From contig PIZK01000012.1 of assembly GCA_002835545.1 (NCBI GenBank), positions 62,001 through 126,000 on the forward strand: a DNA stretch of 64,000 nt, in the 5' to 3' direction. The notes beneath the pieces were generated by a model, which searched no databases, was not told the DNA's origin, and saw only the letters and a program-made list of their open reading frames with translations. This DNA comes from Alteromonadales bacterium alter-6D02. Its GTDB lineage: Bacteria > Pseudomonadota > Gammaproteobacteria > Enterobacterales > Psychrobiaceae. The first letter of the stretch is position 1. Every line of letters begins with the position of its first letter. This document shows positions 50,118 through 59,658 of the stretch, one piece after another. A program made the translations under genes and the position numbers.

Positions 50118-51357
50118 ATTGTTGCGGTAACTTATTTTTGGCTTCAATCCATTGTGCCATGTATTTTGTACTCTTATGGGCATGGTGGCGGAGCATCATG
50201 CCAGTGAAATTAGCTAAACGGTGTTGTTCTAGTGAATCAATTGTTTGGCTGATAGCTCGGATCAGTTTATTGCCCAATGTTGTTTTATTATATTGTTGAT
50301 AAATAATGCTATCGCCGTGGACTACCGCTTGCTGCCAAGCGTCTAGGTTGTTGTATAAATGAACGGCAAGATAGGCAAATGTTTGTGGATCGTTACTAAT
50401 AGCACCTGACCACGGGAGGTTGTGATGCATAGCTTCACTGCCAATACTAGTGGTAACAGAGGGGGTACCATTAAGCATGGAGTCGGCAAGTTTACCTTTG
50501 ATGCCTGCGCCAAAACGAATAGGAGCAAGGCAAACTCGTGCTTGACCAATTACTTCGTGGGCATCTTTAGCCCAACCTTTAACATGAAAACCTTGTTTTG
50601 GGTTATGAAGTGCTGTTGCTTTGGGTGGGGGGTAAGCGCCATAGATATGTAAGTTAGCTTGTGGTAACTGCTGTCGGATCAGCGGCCAAATACTTTCTTT
50701 AAGATAACGCACAGCATCCCAGTTTGGTGCATGTCTAAAATTACCGATGGAAACGAAGTCTACGCGTTGTTCGAAACTAAGGCGTGGACGCTTTAAATGT
50801 TGCGGATCGAGCATAAACGGTAAGTGATGTAATAGCGCCCCATCGACTTTATAGTGGTTTTGTAACAACTCCATCTCATATGATGAAATAATTAATGATA
50901 AATCACAACGTTGTATCGCGGCTATTTCTCTAAGTGCAATATCACTGGACAAATCTTGTGCAGTGACTTCTCGACTCTTTTTAAAAGCGGTATGTCTTGC
51001 ATCACGAAGGCTATGCAAGTCTTCAGTATCTAAAATACGTAGAGCGTTAGGACAGCATTGTTCAACTCGCCAGCCAAATTGCTCTTCCATCATAAAGCGA
51101 TCAAACATCACTATATCTGGCTGAAGCTCGCTAATGTAATGATCAAAGCTTTCATCATTTAGGGTGATACTGACTTTTTTTACACGAAGGGATGCCAAAT
51201 CGGCCATATGCTCAGAATCTTGTGCCGGACTAGCGAAAGTGACCTGCCATTGTTGTTGCTGAAATAGCTCAATAAGCTCCATCATGCGAGTACCAGCGGC
51301 TGATGAGTTAGGCTCTGGCCAAACGTAACCAATAATTAATACTTGAGTTTGCTTCAT
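50116..51357 (-). CDS. Glycosyltransferase (GT4-like)
   Basis: A 413-residue GT-B fold protein. The start, VLIIGYVWPEPNSSAAGTRMMELI, is a GT4-type N-terminal lobe with the glycine-rich loop. The C-terminal lobe contains VSIGNFRHAPNWDAVRYL, NLHIYGAYPP, HVKGWAKDAHEV and LAPIRFGAGIKGKLADSMLNGTPSV, with the sugar-nucleotide-binding Glu-type region in GSEAMH. Sugar and acceptor are unknown. It stands alone, not in an LPS cluster. Start ATG is at 51357; a TTG two codons earlier is in frame. Confidence 0.8.
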   Translation of the reverse strand: MKQTQVLIIGYVWPEPNSSAAGTRMMELIELFQQQQWQVTFASPAQDSEHMADLASLRVKKVSITLNDESFDHYISELQPDIVMFDRFMMEEQFGWRVEQCCPNALRILDTEDLHSLRDARHTAFKKSREVTAQDLSSDIALREIAAIQRCDLSLIISSYEMELLQNHYKVDGALLHHLPFMLDPQHLKRPRLSFEQRVDFVSIGNFRHAPNWDAVRYLKESIWPLIRQQLPQANLHIYGAYPPPKATALHNPKQGFHVKGWAKDAHEVIGQARVCLAPIRFGAGIKGKLADSMLNGTPSVTTSIGSEAMHHNLPWSGAISNDPQTFAYLAVHLYNNLDAWQQAVVHGDSIIYQQYNKTTLGNKLIRAISQTIDSLEQHRLANFTGMMLRHHAHKSTKYMAQWIEAKNKLPQQ

Positions 51358-51460
51358 ATACAACTTTTTTATAACTGAAGAAATACCAATTATAACTAAA
51401 CTGAATAGTATGAACAGTGAAAATTACATGAGGGTAAAACGATGGTGATACCCAGAGGGG

Positions 51461-51497
51461 TAAACCTTATCAGTGAGTTAGCCTCCGATAAGGTTTA
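51461..51497 (-). terminator. Hairpin downstream of the RND-rhodanese operon
   Basis: TAAACCTTATC (51461-51471) and GATAAGGTTTA (51487-51497) form a perfect 11-bp stem with a 15-base loop, 12 bases beyond the rhodanese stop on the minus strand. There is no T-run. Confidence 0.45.
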
Positions 51498-51509
51498 TGT
51501 ATTTATTCG

Positions 51510-51896
51510 CTAGTGGTGTTGTTTAAGTAACGACTGATAACCACCACCGTTATGTAACTGAGTATAGCCTTGCTTAGTTAGCGCTTTAAGGGCTTTTCCA
51601 GAACGGTTACCAGAACGGCAATATAAGACAACTTTGCGGTTTTTACGAACTTCAAGTTGTTTAAACAGCGTGACAGCTTGGTCAAACGGGATATTAATTG
51701 CACCTTTGATATGCCCTTGGGCATATTCTTGGGCTGTGCGCACATCAATCAGTAGAGCACCATGATTAATTTTAGTCCAAGCTTGCTGCTCTCGTGTTTG
51801 ATGCGTATGTTCGCTACCGCCGTGGGCTATTGCAGCTGTTGTTGTAAACAAGCCCAGCACAACGAGTGCTAAACGCAGGGAAGAACAAATTTTCAT
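51510..51896 (-). CDS. Periplasmic rhodanese-domain protein
   Basis: A 128-residue protein with a cleavable signal peptide (to about residue 24) and one rhodanese domain. The active-site loop is LYCRSGNRSGKA with the catalytic Cys, and LIDVRTAQEYAQGHIKGAINIP is the conserved fold start. Periplasmic rhodaneses move sulfane sulfur or serve as redox proteins. It is the last gene of the minus-strand envelope operon, 12 bases after the DUF2892 gene. Confidence 0.9.
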   Translation of the reverse strand: MKICSSLRLALVVLGLFTTTAAIAHGGSEHTHQTREQQAWTKINHGALLIDVRTAQEYAQGHIKGAINIPFDQAVTLFKQLEVRKNRKVVLYCRSGNRSGKALKALTKQGYTQLHNGGGYQSLLKQHH

Positions 51897-51908
51897 AGTA
51901 AGCCTTAA

Positions 51909-52109
51909 TTATTTATTACACTCAGATTTTAACCCTATCTTTTTGAAAAACCAAGCTGCAGGACAAAAACCAGTAATTGAGTACTGCACTAGATTGAGCC
52001 CGATAAACACACTGAACCACATAAATAAAGGGCTGAAAAAATGGGTTAATGCAAGTGAAAGTAATACCATCATTCCTGCAAATGCCAATACGGCACGTTG
52101 ATAAGTCAT
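51909..52109 (-). CDS. DUF2892 inner membrane protein
   Basis: A 66-residue protein with two membrane spans and the family's GFCPAAWFFKKIGLK ending. The DUF2892 module is usually fused or adjacent to rhodanese domains, as in YgaP; here they are separate neighbours, DUF2892 first. This supports a joint sulfur-handling function at the membrane. It lies between the barrel and rhodanese genes. Confidence 0.85.
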   Translation of the reverse strand: MTYQRAVLAFAGMMVLLSLALTHFFSPLFMWFSVFIGLNLVQYSITGFCPAAWFFKKIGLKSECNK

Positions 52110-52122
52110 GTGAGACCTCCTG

Positions 52123-53406
52123 TTAGTAAAAGTAGGTTATGCGGGCAAATGCATTGTCATTTTCAGCGAGTTGCCCGAAAAATGTATTGCTCATGCCATT
52201 AATCACATTAACACCAGCACTAAGGGTCAAATTATCATTGTATCGGTAGCTTGTGACCGTACGGAGGTAACTATCGTGATGATTTGTAGAATGAAAAATC
52301 ATAGCTTGATGCTGCCACCTGTTATCAATCGATAAATAGTTAATGCGTAAGCTGACCAATTTTCTATCGAACAGTGGTAGCTCGACTTGAGTCGATTCCT
52401 TAATATTGTCATGCTCAATATAGACTTGTAATCCCATACTCAGACGGGGGACTACCTCACGCTCATAACCAAGTAAAAACCTGCTGTGCTGGTTTTCATA
52501 GCGATGGTTGTTGCGATTGCTTTTAAGACGGTATGTGGCCAATTCACTATTGAACAACCCACCGCTAAACGGGGTAACAATACTGGCTCCAATTGCTTTT
52601 AAGTGAGGGTAAAAAGCGATCCCATTTCTAGCCACCACTGTAGGAGTATTGAGCTGACCATGATTAAAGTAAATGGCATAATCAGTTTTCTGGTGAGTGG
52701 TATAAAACCTTGCCGCGTATTCCGTTTGTGGTGAGTGATGTATGGCCTTAGGCTGCGATGGTAAATGAAAGTCGGCCGCTGTGGTTAAGGTGTCACCACG
52801 ATTGCTCTTTAAAATAACAAAGTCGCTGTTGAATGTGTCACCAAAATAGTTAAGCTTAATACTATCTTGAGCGTCTTTGAGGTATTCATCAGTTTGGCCA
52901 GAAAACATTGCCTGCCAGTTTTTATTGAATAAATCATTAATAAACAACAACTCCGCAGTTCCCCAGCTGAGTGGTTGGCGGCCAATTTTTATGGCTGTTC
53001 GGCTCAAGGCGTGTTGATTTATCCATGACTGTTCGAATGATTCATTGGCAAACGTCAATTCATTGAGGTTAAACGAGGCGGTCAACTGCCTGATAGAAAC
53101 ATCACTCGACTGACGATTGATGTTATAGCTAACATCGAGCTTGCCTTCTAACTGGCCAAAGTCATAATCGACATGGCTTTCTGAGCGAACGATTGCTGCC
53201 GAAGGAGCTCGTTGCTGCGGTTTTTTTGTATTAGAACGACTCAACCAAGGTGTGATGTATAAACGCGCAAAGCCATTAATAGTTTGCCATGCAGTACTTT
53301 GCTCCTGCCATTCATCTTCCCATTCATCTTGTGATTGTGAAAACCCAGTGGCAGGTAGTGTAGTTAGCAATAGTACAACGGTAGAGTATGTTAGATATTT
53401 AAACAT
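52123..53406 (-). CDS. Outer membrane beta-barrel protein of an RND/LolA-like export operon
   Basis: A 427-residue protein with a signal peptide (about 1-24) and a mature region of amphipathic beta strands ending FARITYFY, a barrel-type terminus with a final aromatic residue. The IKIGRQPLSWGTAELLFINDLF region resembles DUF1302-like porins that accompany RND exporters. ATG 53406 starts two bases after the LolA-like gene's stop; an in-frame TTG at 53421 would overlap it. Substrate is unknown. Confidence 0.7.
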   Translation of the reverse strand: MFKYLTYSTVVLLLTTLPATGFSQSQDEWEDEWQEQSTAWQTINGFARLYITPWLSRSNTKKPQQRAPSAAIVRSESHVDYDFGQLEGKLDVSYNINRQSSDVSIRQLTASFNLNELTFANESFEQSWINQHALSRTAIKIGRQPLSWGTAELLFINDLFNKNWQAMFSGQTDEYLKDAQDSIKLNYFGDTFNSDFVILKSNRGDTLTTAADFHLPSQPKAIHHSPQTEYAARFYTTHQKTDYAIYFNHGQLNTPTVVARNGIAFYPHLKAIGASIVTPFSGGLFNSELATYRLKSNRNNHRYENQHSRFLLGYEREVVPRLSMGLQVYIEHDNIKESTQVELPLFDRKLVSLRINYLSIDNRWQHQAMIFHSTNHHDSYLRTVTSYRYNDNLTLSAGVNVINGMSNTFFGQLAENDNAFARITYFY

Positions 53407-53408
53407 GG

Positions 53409-54218
53409 CTATTTCAACCAACGTGTTGGAGGAGCTTTAAAGCTACGTTCGCTAAAAACATGGTTTGGAATATCGTTATTGTAACTAATCCGTCGAAATT
53501 GCATTAGGGTGTAGCCGCCAGTCAGTAAGTCTGACACTTTTGAACTCGTGACTGTGGCAATATCATCGACATATTGAATTTTTAGCGCCTCAATACGTCG
53601 ATATAGTTTGTGTTGTTTATTAGTATATTCAATCATGGTTGGCACAAATGTATCTTTGGCAATGGTGATTTGATAGTGGTCAAATTCAACTAAATCAGGC
53701 TCTTTCGGACTTGCTTTAATGATGTAGGCTGTCGATGTTGAATCGATAATTTCAAAGTTATCTAAGGCTATATTTCTGCCAGATATGTCTTCATAGAAAA
53801 AATGAGAGCCGATGAAGCTCGTTCGTTTATCACTTGCTGCAATTCGTTTAACCAAATCTAAGGCTGGTAAGAATAACCAACGGTCATCATCAGCAGATAC
53901 ATGCTTAGCAACACGAAACATCATGCCTTTGACGTCATTTGGTTTGCTAAAGCGAATAAGAAAGTGTTGATCCTGGCTTTGAGCAACATTCTGACGAATA
54001 ATAGAAAATAAGCGTGTTTGGTTTCGACTTTGTGCATCGACAATTTTCATTCTAACTTGAGCTTTGGCATCCTTCCCTTGATAAAAAGCAGCATGGTTGG
54101 CTTTTTCGATAATTTGTTCGACTGTCAGTGTCTGCGCAGCGGCTACTTTCCCGAATATGCCAATTGCTAACGCTAATGGTATAGTGATGACTAAAATTTT
54201 TTTTATGAATGTTGGCAT
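53409..54218 (-). CDS. LolA-like outer-membrane lipoprotein-sorting family protein
   Basis: A 269-residue periplasmic protein with a signal peptide ending near VAAAQT. The body has the LolA-like half-barrel pattern: MKIVDAQSRNQTRLFSIIRQN, RFSKPNDVKGMMFRV, WLFLPALDLVKRIAAS, and FIGSHFFYEDISGR. This is the family usually found beside MMPL/RND exporters and thought to ferry hydrophobic cargo across the periplasm. It lies between the RND gene (21-base gap) and the barrel gene. Confidence 0.85.
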   Translation of the reverse strand: MPTFIKKILVITIPLALAIGIFGKVAAAQTLTVEQIIEKANHAAFYQGKDAKAQVRMKIVDAQSRNQTRLFSIIRQNVAQSQDQHFLIRFSKPNDVKGMMFRVAKHVSADDDRWLFLPALDLVKRIAASDKRTSFIGSHFFYEDISGRNIALDNFEIIDSTSTAYIIKASPKEPDLVEFDHYQITIAKDTFVPTMIEYTNKQHKLYRRIEALKIQYVDDIATVTSSKVSDLLTGGYTLMQFRRISYNNDIPNHVFSERSFKAPPTRWLK

Positions 54219-54239
54219 TACATTATCCTCACTATTCGC

Positions 54240-56825
54240 TTAGTGGTTAAGGTTGAGTGTCTTGATTAGTGTTGGTAGCAATATGAGTGTCGCTATGGCT
54301 GATAACACCATAATGCTTGCTAGAAAGGCACCGACAGTGACGTATGGCACTAATGGTGCAAATAATAACGGCGTGAACCCGAGCGCAATCACACTCGCAT
54401 TACGTGAAATCGCCCGAGCTGGTTCTTGGTACATTGCCTCAATTGCAGCGGCTATTGTCTGCCCTTGCTTCCTTAATGAACGAAAGCGCTCAATAAAGTG
54501 GATCGCAAAGTCAACGGATAGGCCAAGGGTCAATGAAGATAATACAGCAATTGGCATATCATAATCTTTACCAGTCCAACCAATTACACCGTAAATTGCT
54601 GCAATAGTCAGTGTTAGTGGCAGCATAGCGAGCACACCATAGCTAAAAGATCGAAATAACAGCACCATCATAATAAACACTATGACGAATGCACTGATAA
54701 GTGATTCAAGCATGCCTGCCACCATTTGCTGCTGCCAAATATAGTTAATATAAGCTTTACCTGCCCAATTAACACTGACCCCATTAGGTAGGGGAGATTG
54801 GCTAAGATAATTGTTGGTAGCCTGGAGTACTTGTTCCATGGTTTGATTATCGCCACTGCTTAATTGTAACCATAACAAGGTGGAGCGTTTATCTGGTGTA
54901 ACAAAATGGCTAAGATCCTGTGGTCGGTGAGATGACTGGTATTGCATGAGTACTTGTGCAACGCCATCGCTAGAAATTGGCATGGTAAAGTCAGCGTCAT
55001 CGCCACTAATTAATTCCCTATTGACAGTTTTAATAATGTCAGTAAGGCCATTGACCTTTCCAACTTGCGGCTGTAAACGGAGGTGCTCCATGAGTAGCTC
55101 AATACGTGATAGCAGTTGAGGTTGATAAAAATGTAAGTCATCTTTTGTAAATTGATGCGTCAATTCTTCGGTTACTTGTTCAAGGAATTCTTGCTGTTGA
55201 GTAGTCAAGTCAAGGTCAAATAGCATTTGCTCAACATCATCGCTCCATTGGGTAAGGATATGGGGGATTGACTGTTGAGCTAATAATAAGTCTTGATTAA
55301 TTTTTGGTAGGCTCAGTGATAAGTTATGTGCTCGTTGTTGTGCTTTATCTAATGCTACATTTAATAGGTCTATCGATGATGCATATGTCGCCTTAGTGTG
55401 AACTGACTGTTCAATATCTAAGATTAAATAGGCATTGTAAGTTCCTGAGAAATGTTTGTTTAATGTACGATCCGCAATGCTTACCTCATGGTCTGATTTG
55501 AACCAGCGAACAGGGTTATCATTAATAGAAATGCGTTCAATCCCGATAACACTAATAATCGCGATGACAATAAATATCGCTAAAATGGATTTAGTATTGC
55601 GGGTAGTCAATTGGGGCATTTTGACTAACACGTGATCGAGTTTATTCGTACGGTGCTTACAGCTAATGACCTGCTCAATTGTTGCTATTGGAATTCTTGA
55701 TAAATAGGCGGGTAATACAGTCATGGTTAATATAAAAGCGGCAAAGATCCCGAAACCCACAAATGCACCAAATATCTGTACTGGGGGGATGGGCGTTAAC
55801 ATTAATGATAAAAAACCAATCGCTGATGTACATGTCGTAAATAGCATAGGTTCAAACAACTCATCGATGACCTCACGAATAAGCTGTTTAATTTGTTGCT
55901 GATTGATTGCGGCTTTGTGTGATTGCTTGAGCTTGTCATTAAAAGCAGACAGAATATGTATCGAGTCGACGACAGCGATTGGCATTAAAAAAATCGCAAT
56001 CATTGATGATAGAATATGAACAGAATAGCCGAATGTCACTAGCAGTCCCATGGTAATGACAACCGTTGCCATTGCAACAATCATTGCCCCCATGACGAGT
56101 TTAACCTGCCTAAAGAACCACCACATAATCACAAATATCATTAAGCCTGCAAGCGGTGCGCTAATGGCCATTTGTACAAACATTTCACTGCCAAATTGAT
56201 CTTCAGCGATTGGTAAGCCAGTGATGTAGTAATTGTGGCTTTGTGGCAGAGTATCAATAAAGCTACGGATTTGCTCGGCAACCTCATAACTGACGGTTTT
56301 GTTAACTAGCGGCACATAAATAGCGATGGCGTGTTTATCGCCTGACACCAAGGTATTATTGAGTAGCGGTAATCGTTGAATTGCAGCCCCAATAGCAACA
56401 GCCTCTTGCTCGGTATTCGGGACCTGTGCCATTAGCCAAGAAAAGGCCAAGGTTCCTTGGCCTTGGTTGGTGATATTATCGACCGTAGTCGGAGCAATAA
56501 CTTCGTTGGCAACCACATCATCCAGACTAACGATAAAATCTGTTAGTGAGTTAATGATGGTTAAACTCTCAATATTGAAAATACTCTCATGATGGACCAC
56601 GCCGAGGACCATTGCGTCATGTAATAAAAATTGCTGTTTGATCTGTTGATGATAGAGACGAGCTGGGTCATCTTTACTGAGCATATTTTCAGGATCTGTA
56701 TCGATGGTCATTCGTGGTATTTGCGAAAGTAGTGCAATAACTATAATAGACACTATAAGGTAAAGCCTTACAGGGAAATTAAGTGACGCATTAAGTAAAG
56801 GTTGTAACAGATGGCTTTTGATCAT
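54240..56825 (-). CDS. RND-superfamily exporter of the MMPL/HpnN type
   Basis: An 861-residue inner membrane transporter with about 12 membrane spans in two repeats, each preceded by a large periplasmic loop. IDTDPENMLSKDDPARLYH is the common first-loop opening, and both repeats carry the SSDMMPL-type core (DSIHILSAFND; LGLSVDFAIHFIERF). No fusion partner (HlyD-type) gene is adjacent; instead a LolA-like carrier and a barrel follow, matching systems that move lipids or hopanoids. It is the first gene of the operon. Confidence 0.9.
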   Translation of the reverse strand: MIKSHLLQPLLNASLNFPVRLYLIVSIIVIALLSQIPRMTIDTDPENMLSKDDPARLYHQQIKQQFLLHDAMVLGVVHHESIFNIESLTIINSLTDFIVSLDDVVANEVIAPTTVDNITNQGQGTLAFSWLMAQVPNTEQEAVAIGAAIQRLPLLNNTLVSGDKHAIAIYVPLVNKTVSYEVAEQIRSFIDTLPQSHNYYITGLPIAEDQFGSEMFVQMAISAPLAGLMIFVIMWWFFRQVKLVMGAMIVAMATVVITMGLLVTFGYSVHILSSMIAIFLMPIAVVDSIHILSAFNDKLKQSHKAAINQQQIKQLIREVIDELFEPMLFTTCTSAIGFLSLMLTPIPPVQIFGAFVGFGIFAAFILTMTVLPAYLSRIPIATIEQVISCKHRTNKLDHVLVKMPQLTTRNTKSILAIFIVIAIISVIGIERISINDNPVRWFKSDHEVSIADRTLNKHFSGTYNAYLILDIEQSVHTKATYASSIDLLNVALDKAQQRAHNLSLSLPKINQDLLLAQQSIPHILTQWSDDVEQMLFDLDLTTQQQEFLEQVTEELTHQFTKDDLHFYQPQLLSRIELLMEHLRLQPQVGKVNGLTDIIKTVNRELISGDDADFTMPISSDGVAQVLMQYQSSHRPQDLSHFVTPDKRSTLLWLQLSSGDNQTMEQVLQATNNYLSQSPLPNGVSVNWAGKAYINYIWQQQMVAGMLESLISAFVIVFIMMVLLFRSFSYGVLAMLPLTLTIAAIYGVIGWTGKDYDMPIAVLSSLTLGLSVDFAIHFIERFRSLRKQGQTIAAAIEAMYQEPARAISRNASVIALGFTPLLFAPLVPYVTVGAFLASIMVLSAIATLILLPTLIKTLNLNH

Positions 56826-57014
56826 GACGGCTCAATAGTTATATAGCGGACTCTCTCGAAAACGCTATATTAGTAATTTCTAATGTATGTATTGTATATC
56901 GAATTAAACGAATATTCAAGTGGCCGTACTAAAGTGTGACAAATTGATGTAAAAAATTATCAACTTGCTAGAATTAAGTTTTTGATATTTCATTTGATAC
57001 TAATAGGATAAATT

Positions 57015-58025
57015 TTGGAATTTTTATATCAGTACGGCTTGTTTTTAGCAGAGATTGTAACCATCGTTGTAGCGATTATTATCGTGGTAGTAGCGGTCAT
57101 AGCTGCAGCGAGCAAAGGAAAAAGCGAAACTGGCACCCTTGAAATCATAAATTTGAGTGAAGGATTAACACAGTCTAGTGACATGTTGCGTAGTGAAATC
57201 ATGAATAAGGATGACTATAAAGCCTTTACTAAAGAACAAAAAAAGCAAAAAAAATCAGGCCAAGTGTTGCAAGGGAATACTTACGTGATTGACTTTAAAG
57301 GGAGTATGGACGCCCATCAGGTGGACTCATTACGCCGTGAGATAACCGCCATTGTTCAAGTGGCGACAAAAAATGATGAGGTACTATTACGTTTAGAAAG
57401 CCCAGGAGGGGTCGTTCATGGCTATGGTTTAGCGGCGAGTCAGTTACTACGTATAACACAGCGAGAGATCCCGTTAACGGTTACGGTCGATAAAGTAGCA
57501 GCAAGTGGTGGCTATATGATGGCTTGTATCGCTAATCGCATTGTCGCTGCACCATTTTCAATTATCGGTTCGATTGGTGTTATCGCTCAAATACCTAACT
57601 TTAATAAAGTTTTGAAGAAAAATGATATAGACTTTGAACAAGTGACTGCGGGCGAGTATAAACGCACGTTAACAATGTTTGGTGAAAATACGGACCAGGA
57701 CAGAGAGAAGTTTCAAAGTGAAATAGATGATGTTCACGGCCTATTTAAGCAACATGTTAATCGAAATCGCCCACAGCTAGATATCGATAAGGTGGCAACA
57801 GGAGAAACTTGGTTTGGTGAGCAGGCTATTGGCCTTGGCCTAATCGATGAGCTATCGACCAGTGATGATTACTTATTGGCACGGGCTAAAGAAAAGAATG
57901 TATATCAAATTAAATATGTTTTACCAAAAACATTATCTGAAAAGCTAGGTAAAGCAGCCTCCGTATCACTTGAGAGTAGTTTATATAACGTTTGGCAGCG
58001 ATTAAGCCAATGGCGTAGTTTTTGA
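57015..58025 (+). CDS. sohB: Inner membrane peptidase SohB (S49)
   Basis: A 336-residue signal-peptide-peptidase-like serine protease facing the periplasm. One N-terminal membrane span is followed by a positively charged linker and the S49 domain with nucleophile S164 (AASGGYMM) and general base K216 (GEYKRTL). It starts at TTG 57015, preceded by AGGATA, as judged by its match to the SohB N-terminus. A strong terminator follows, which also serves the convergent transporter. Confidence 0.94.
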   Translation: MEFLYQYGLFLAEIVTIVVAIIIVVVAVIAAASKGKSETGTLEIINLSEGLTQSSDMLRSEIMNKDDYKAFTKEQKKQKKSGQVLQGNTYVIDFKGSMDAHQVDSLRREITAIVQVATKNDEVLLRLESPGGVVHGYGLAASQLLRITQREIPLTVTVDKVAASGGYMMACIANRIVAAPFSIIGSIGVIAQIPNFNKVLKKNDIDFEQVTAGEYKRTLTMFGENTDQDREKFQSEIDDVHGLFKQHVNRNRPQLDIDKVATGETWFGEQAIGLGLIDELSTSDDYLLARAKEKNVYQIKYVLPKTLSEKLGKAASVSLESSLYNVWQRLSQWRSF

Positions 58026-58091
58026 TGCTAAAGAAACGTTAACGGCCTTAAATTTAAATAAAAGGCACTGATTACGTAAACGTCGAGTTAT

Positions 58092-58129
58092 AAAAAAACC
58101 GCACCATGACTACCATGGTGCGGTTTTTT
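58092..58129. terminator. Bidirectional rho-independent terminator (sohB / symporter)
   Basis: CCGCACCATG (58099-58108) and CATGGTGCGG (58114-58123) form a perfect 10-bp stem flanked by A-run and TTTTTT, so it can act on both strands between the convergent genes. Confidence 0.93.
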
Positions 58130-58146
58130 ATTGGATTTAGGGTTAG

Positions 58147-59436
58147 TTAGAGAGTCTCTGTAGTCTTACCTGCAGCTGGGTTATTGAAAGTGTCGACATC
58201 AACTTCTTTCTCTGATTTACCGACGATTAATGTCACCATACTATCACCTGTCACGTTCACCGCTGTACGTGTCATGTCTAATAAGCGATCAACACCAATA
58301 ATCAACGCGATACCTTCAACTGGGAGACCGACCTGCTGTAGAACCATTGCTAACATTATTAAGCCAACACCAGGAACACCTGCAGTACCAACCGATGCTA
58401 AAGTGGCCGTTAAGATAACCATTAGGTAGTCGGTTATGCCAAGCTCAACGCCAAATACTTGGGCAATAAATACCGTGGCCACACCTTGCATAATAGCGGT
58501 GCCATCCATATTAATCGTTGCGCCTAATGGAACGGTAAATGATGCCACATTGTTATTAACCCCTAGTTTTTGAGTTGCTGTTTCCAGCGTGACAGGGATT
58601 GTTGCGTTAGAGCTGGCAGTACTAAAAGCAAAAAGCGCTGCATCACGCATCTTTTTAATAAAAGTGACAGGGTTTAAACCCGTCAGTAGTTTAAGTAACA
58701 GAGGATATGTAATTAAAGCATGTATTCCTAAGGCAAATAAAACGACTAAAAAGTACTTACCTAGACTAAATATAGTGGTTACAGACACTTCACTAAATAA
58801 TTTAGCCATTAAGAAAAAGACACCGTAAGGAGCTAAGTTCATTAAAATGACCACAAGCTTCATTACAACTTCGTTCAGGTCATTAAAAAGGCTAGCCACA
58901 CGTTTACCACTTTCACCAGAAAGAGAGATTGCTACCCCAAGAAGTAAGGCAAATAAGATAATTTGCAGCATGTTACCCTGTGCCATTGCTTCGATTGGGT
59001 TGCTTGGCACAATATTAATTAACACCTGAGATAGTGAAGGGGCTTGTTTCGCGTCAAATGTTGCTTCTGAAGTTAACGGTTCACCGTCGGTAACACCGGG
59101 TGAAACAACCAGGGCTAGCGAAATGGCTAGTGTGATCGCTATAGCCGTGGTGCTTAGGTAAAGTAAAATAGACTTTCCCCCTAAGCGACCGAGCTTACTT
59201 GGATCGGATAATGAGCACGTACCACATATAAGTGAAATAAAAACTAGTGGAACTACGAGCATTTTCAAACTGTTTACAAAGATCTTACCACCGACCAAAA
59301 ATAGGCCTTCAACGATATACTCTTTTACAAAAGCGTTGTCTGCTAGGGTAAATTGAATTAGGGCGCCGATTACAATGCCGAGCAGCATACCGATGACGAT
59401 ACGCATGGTTAGGCTCATTGGCTTTTTATCACTCAT
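58147..59436 (-). CDS. Dicarboxylate/amino-acid:cation symporter (DAACS)
   Basis: A 429-residue inner membrane carrier of the GltP/DctA/GltPh family, taking up glutamate, aspartate or C4-dicarboxylates with sodium or protons. The re-entrant loop motif SSNATIPVT, the sodium-site NMDGT and the HP2 segment SVGTAGVPGVG are intact, followed by DRLLDMTRTAVNVTGD. The particular substrate cannot be read from sequence. It is a single gene with a 222-base gap to the divergent repeat lipoprotein; I saw no clear regulatory site there. Confidence 0.93.
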   Translation of the reverse strand: MSDKKPMSLTMRIVIGMLLGIVIGALIQFTLADNAFVKEYIVEGLFLVGGKIFVNSLKMLVVPLVFISLICGTCSLSDPSKLGRLGGKSILLYLSTTAIAITLAISLALVVSPGVTDGEPLTSEATFDAKQAPSLSQVLINIVPSNPIEAMAQGNMLQIILFALLLGVAISLSGESGKRVASLFNDLNEVVMKLVVILMNLAPYGVFFLMAKLFSEVSVTTIFSLGKYFLVVLFALGIHALITYPLLLKLLTGLNPVTFIKKMRDAALFAFSTASSNATIPVTLETATQKLGVNNNVASFTVPLGATINMDGTAIMQGVATVFIAQVFGVELGITDYLMVILTATLASVGTAGVPGVGLIMLAMVLQQVGLPVEGIALIIGVDRLLDMTRTAVNVTGDSMVTLIVGKSEKEVDVDTFNNPAAGKTTETL

Positions 59437-59658
59437 GAATTTCCTTAATTATTGTTTTTAATGTTCATGTGGGGTTGGCACAAAATCTTTATATTAAAAA
59501 TTTGTACTATTTAGAATGCTAAATCTTATCAAAATCATCAGGAGTTTAAAATAATGTGTTGAAATTTCGATAAGATCTTTTGCATCTTGTGTTTAAATTA
59601 TCTAACATCAAGACTTAATATAGTTTTAATGCATTAATTTTGGCAGGGAGAATGCCCA

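Noticed and set aside
56930-56980. TTGAT and ATCAA halves upstream of sohB as an FNR box
   Set aside because: Half-sites are 10 bases apart rather than 4, so they do not fit the consensus.
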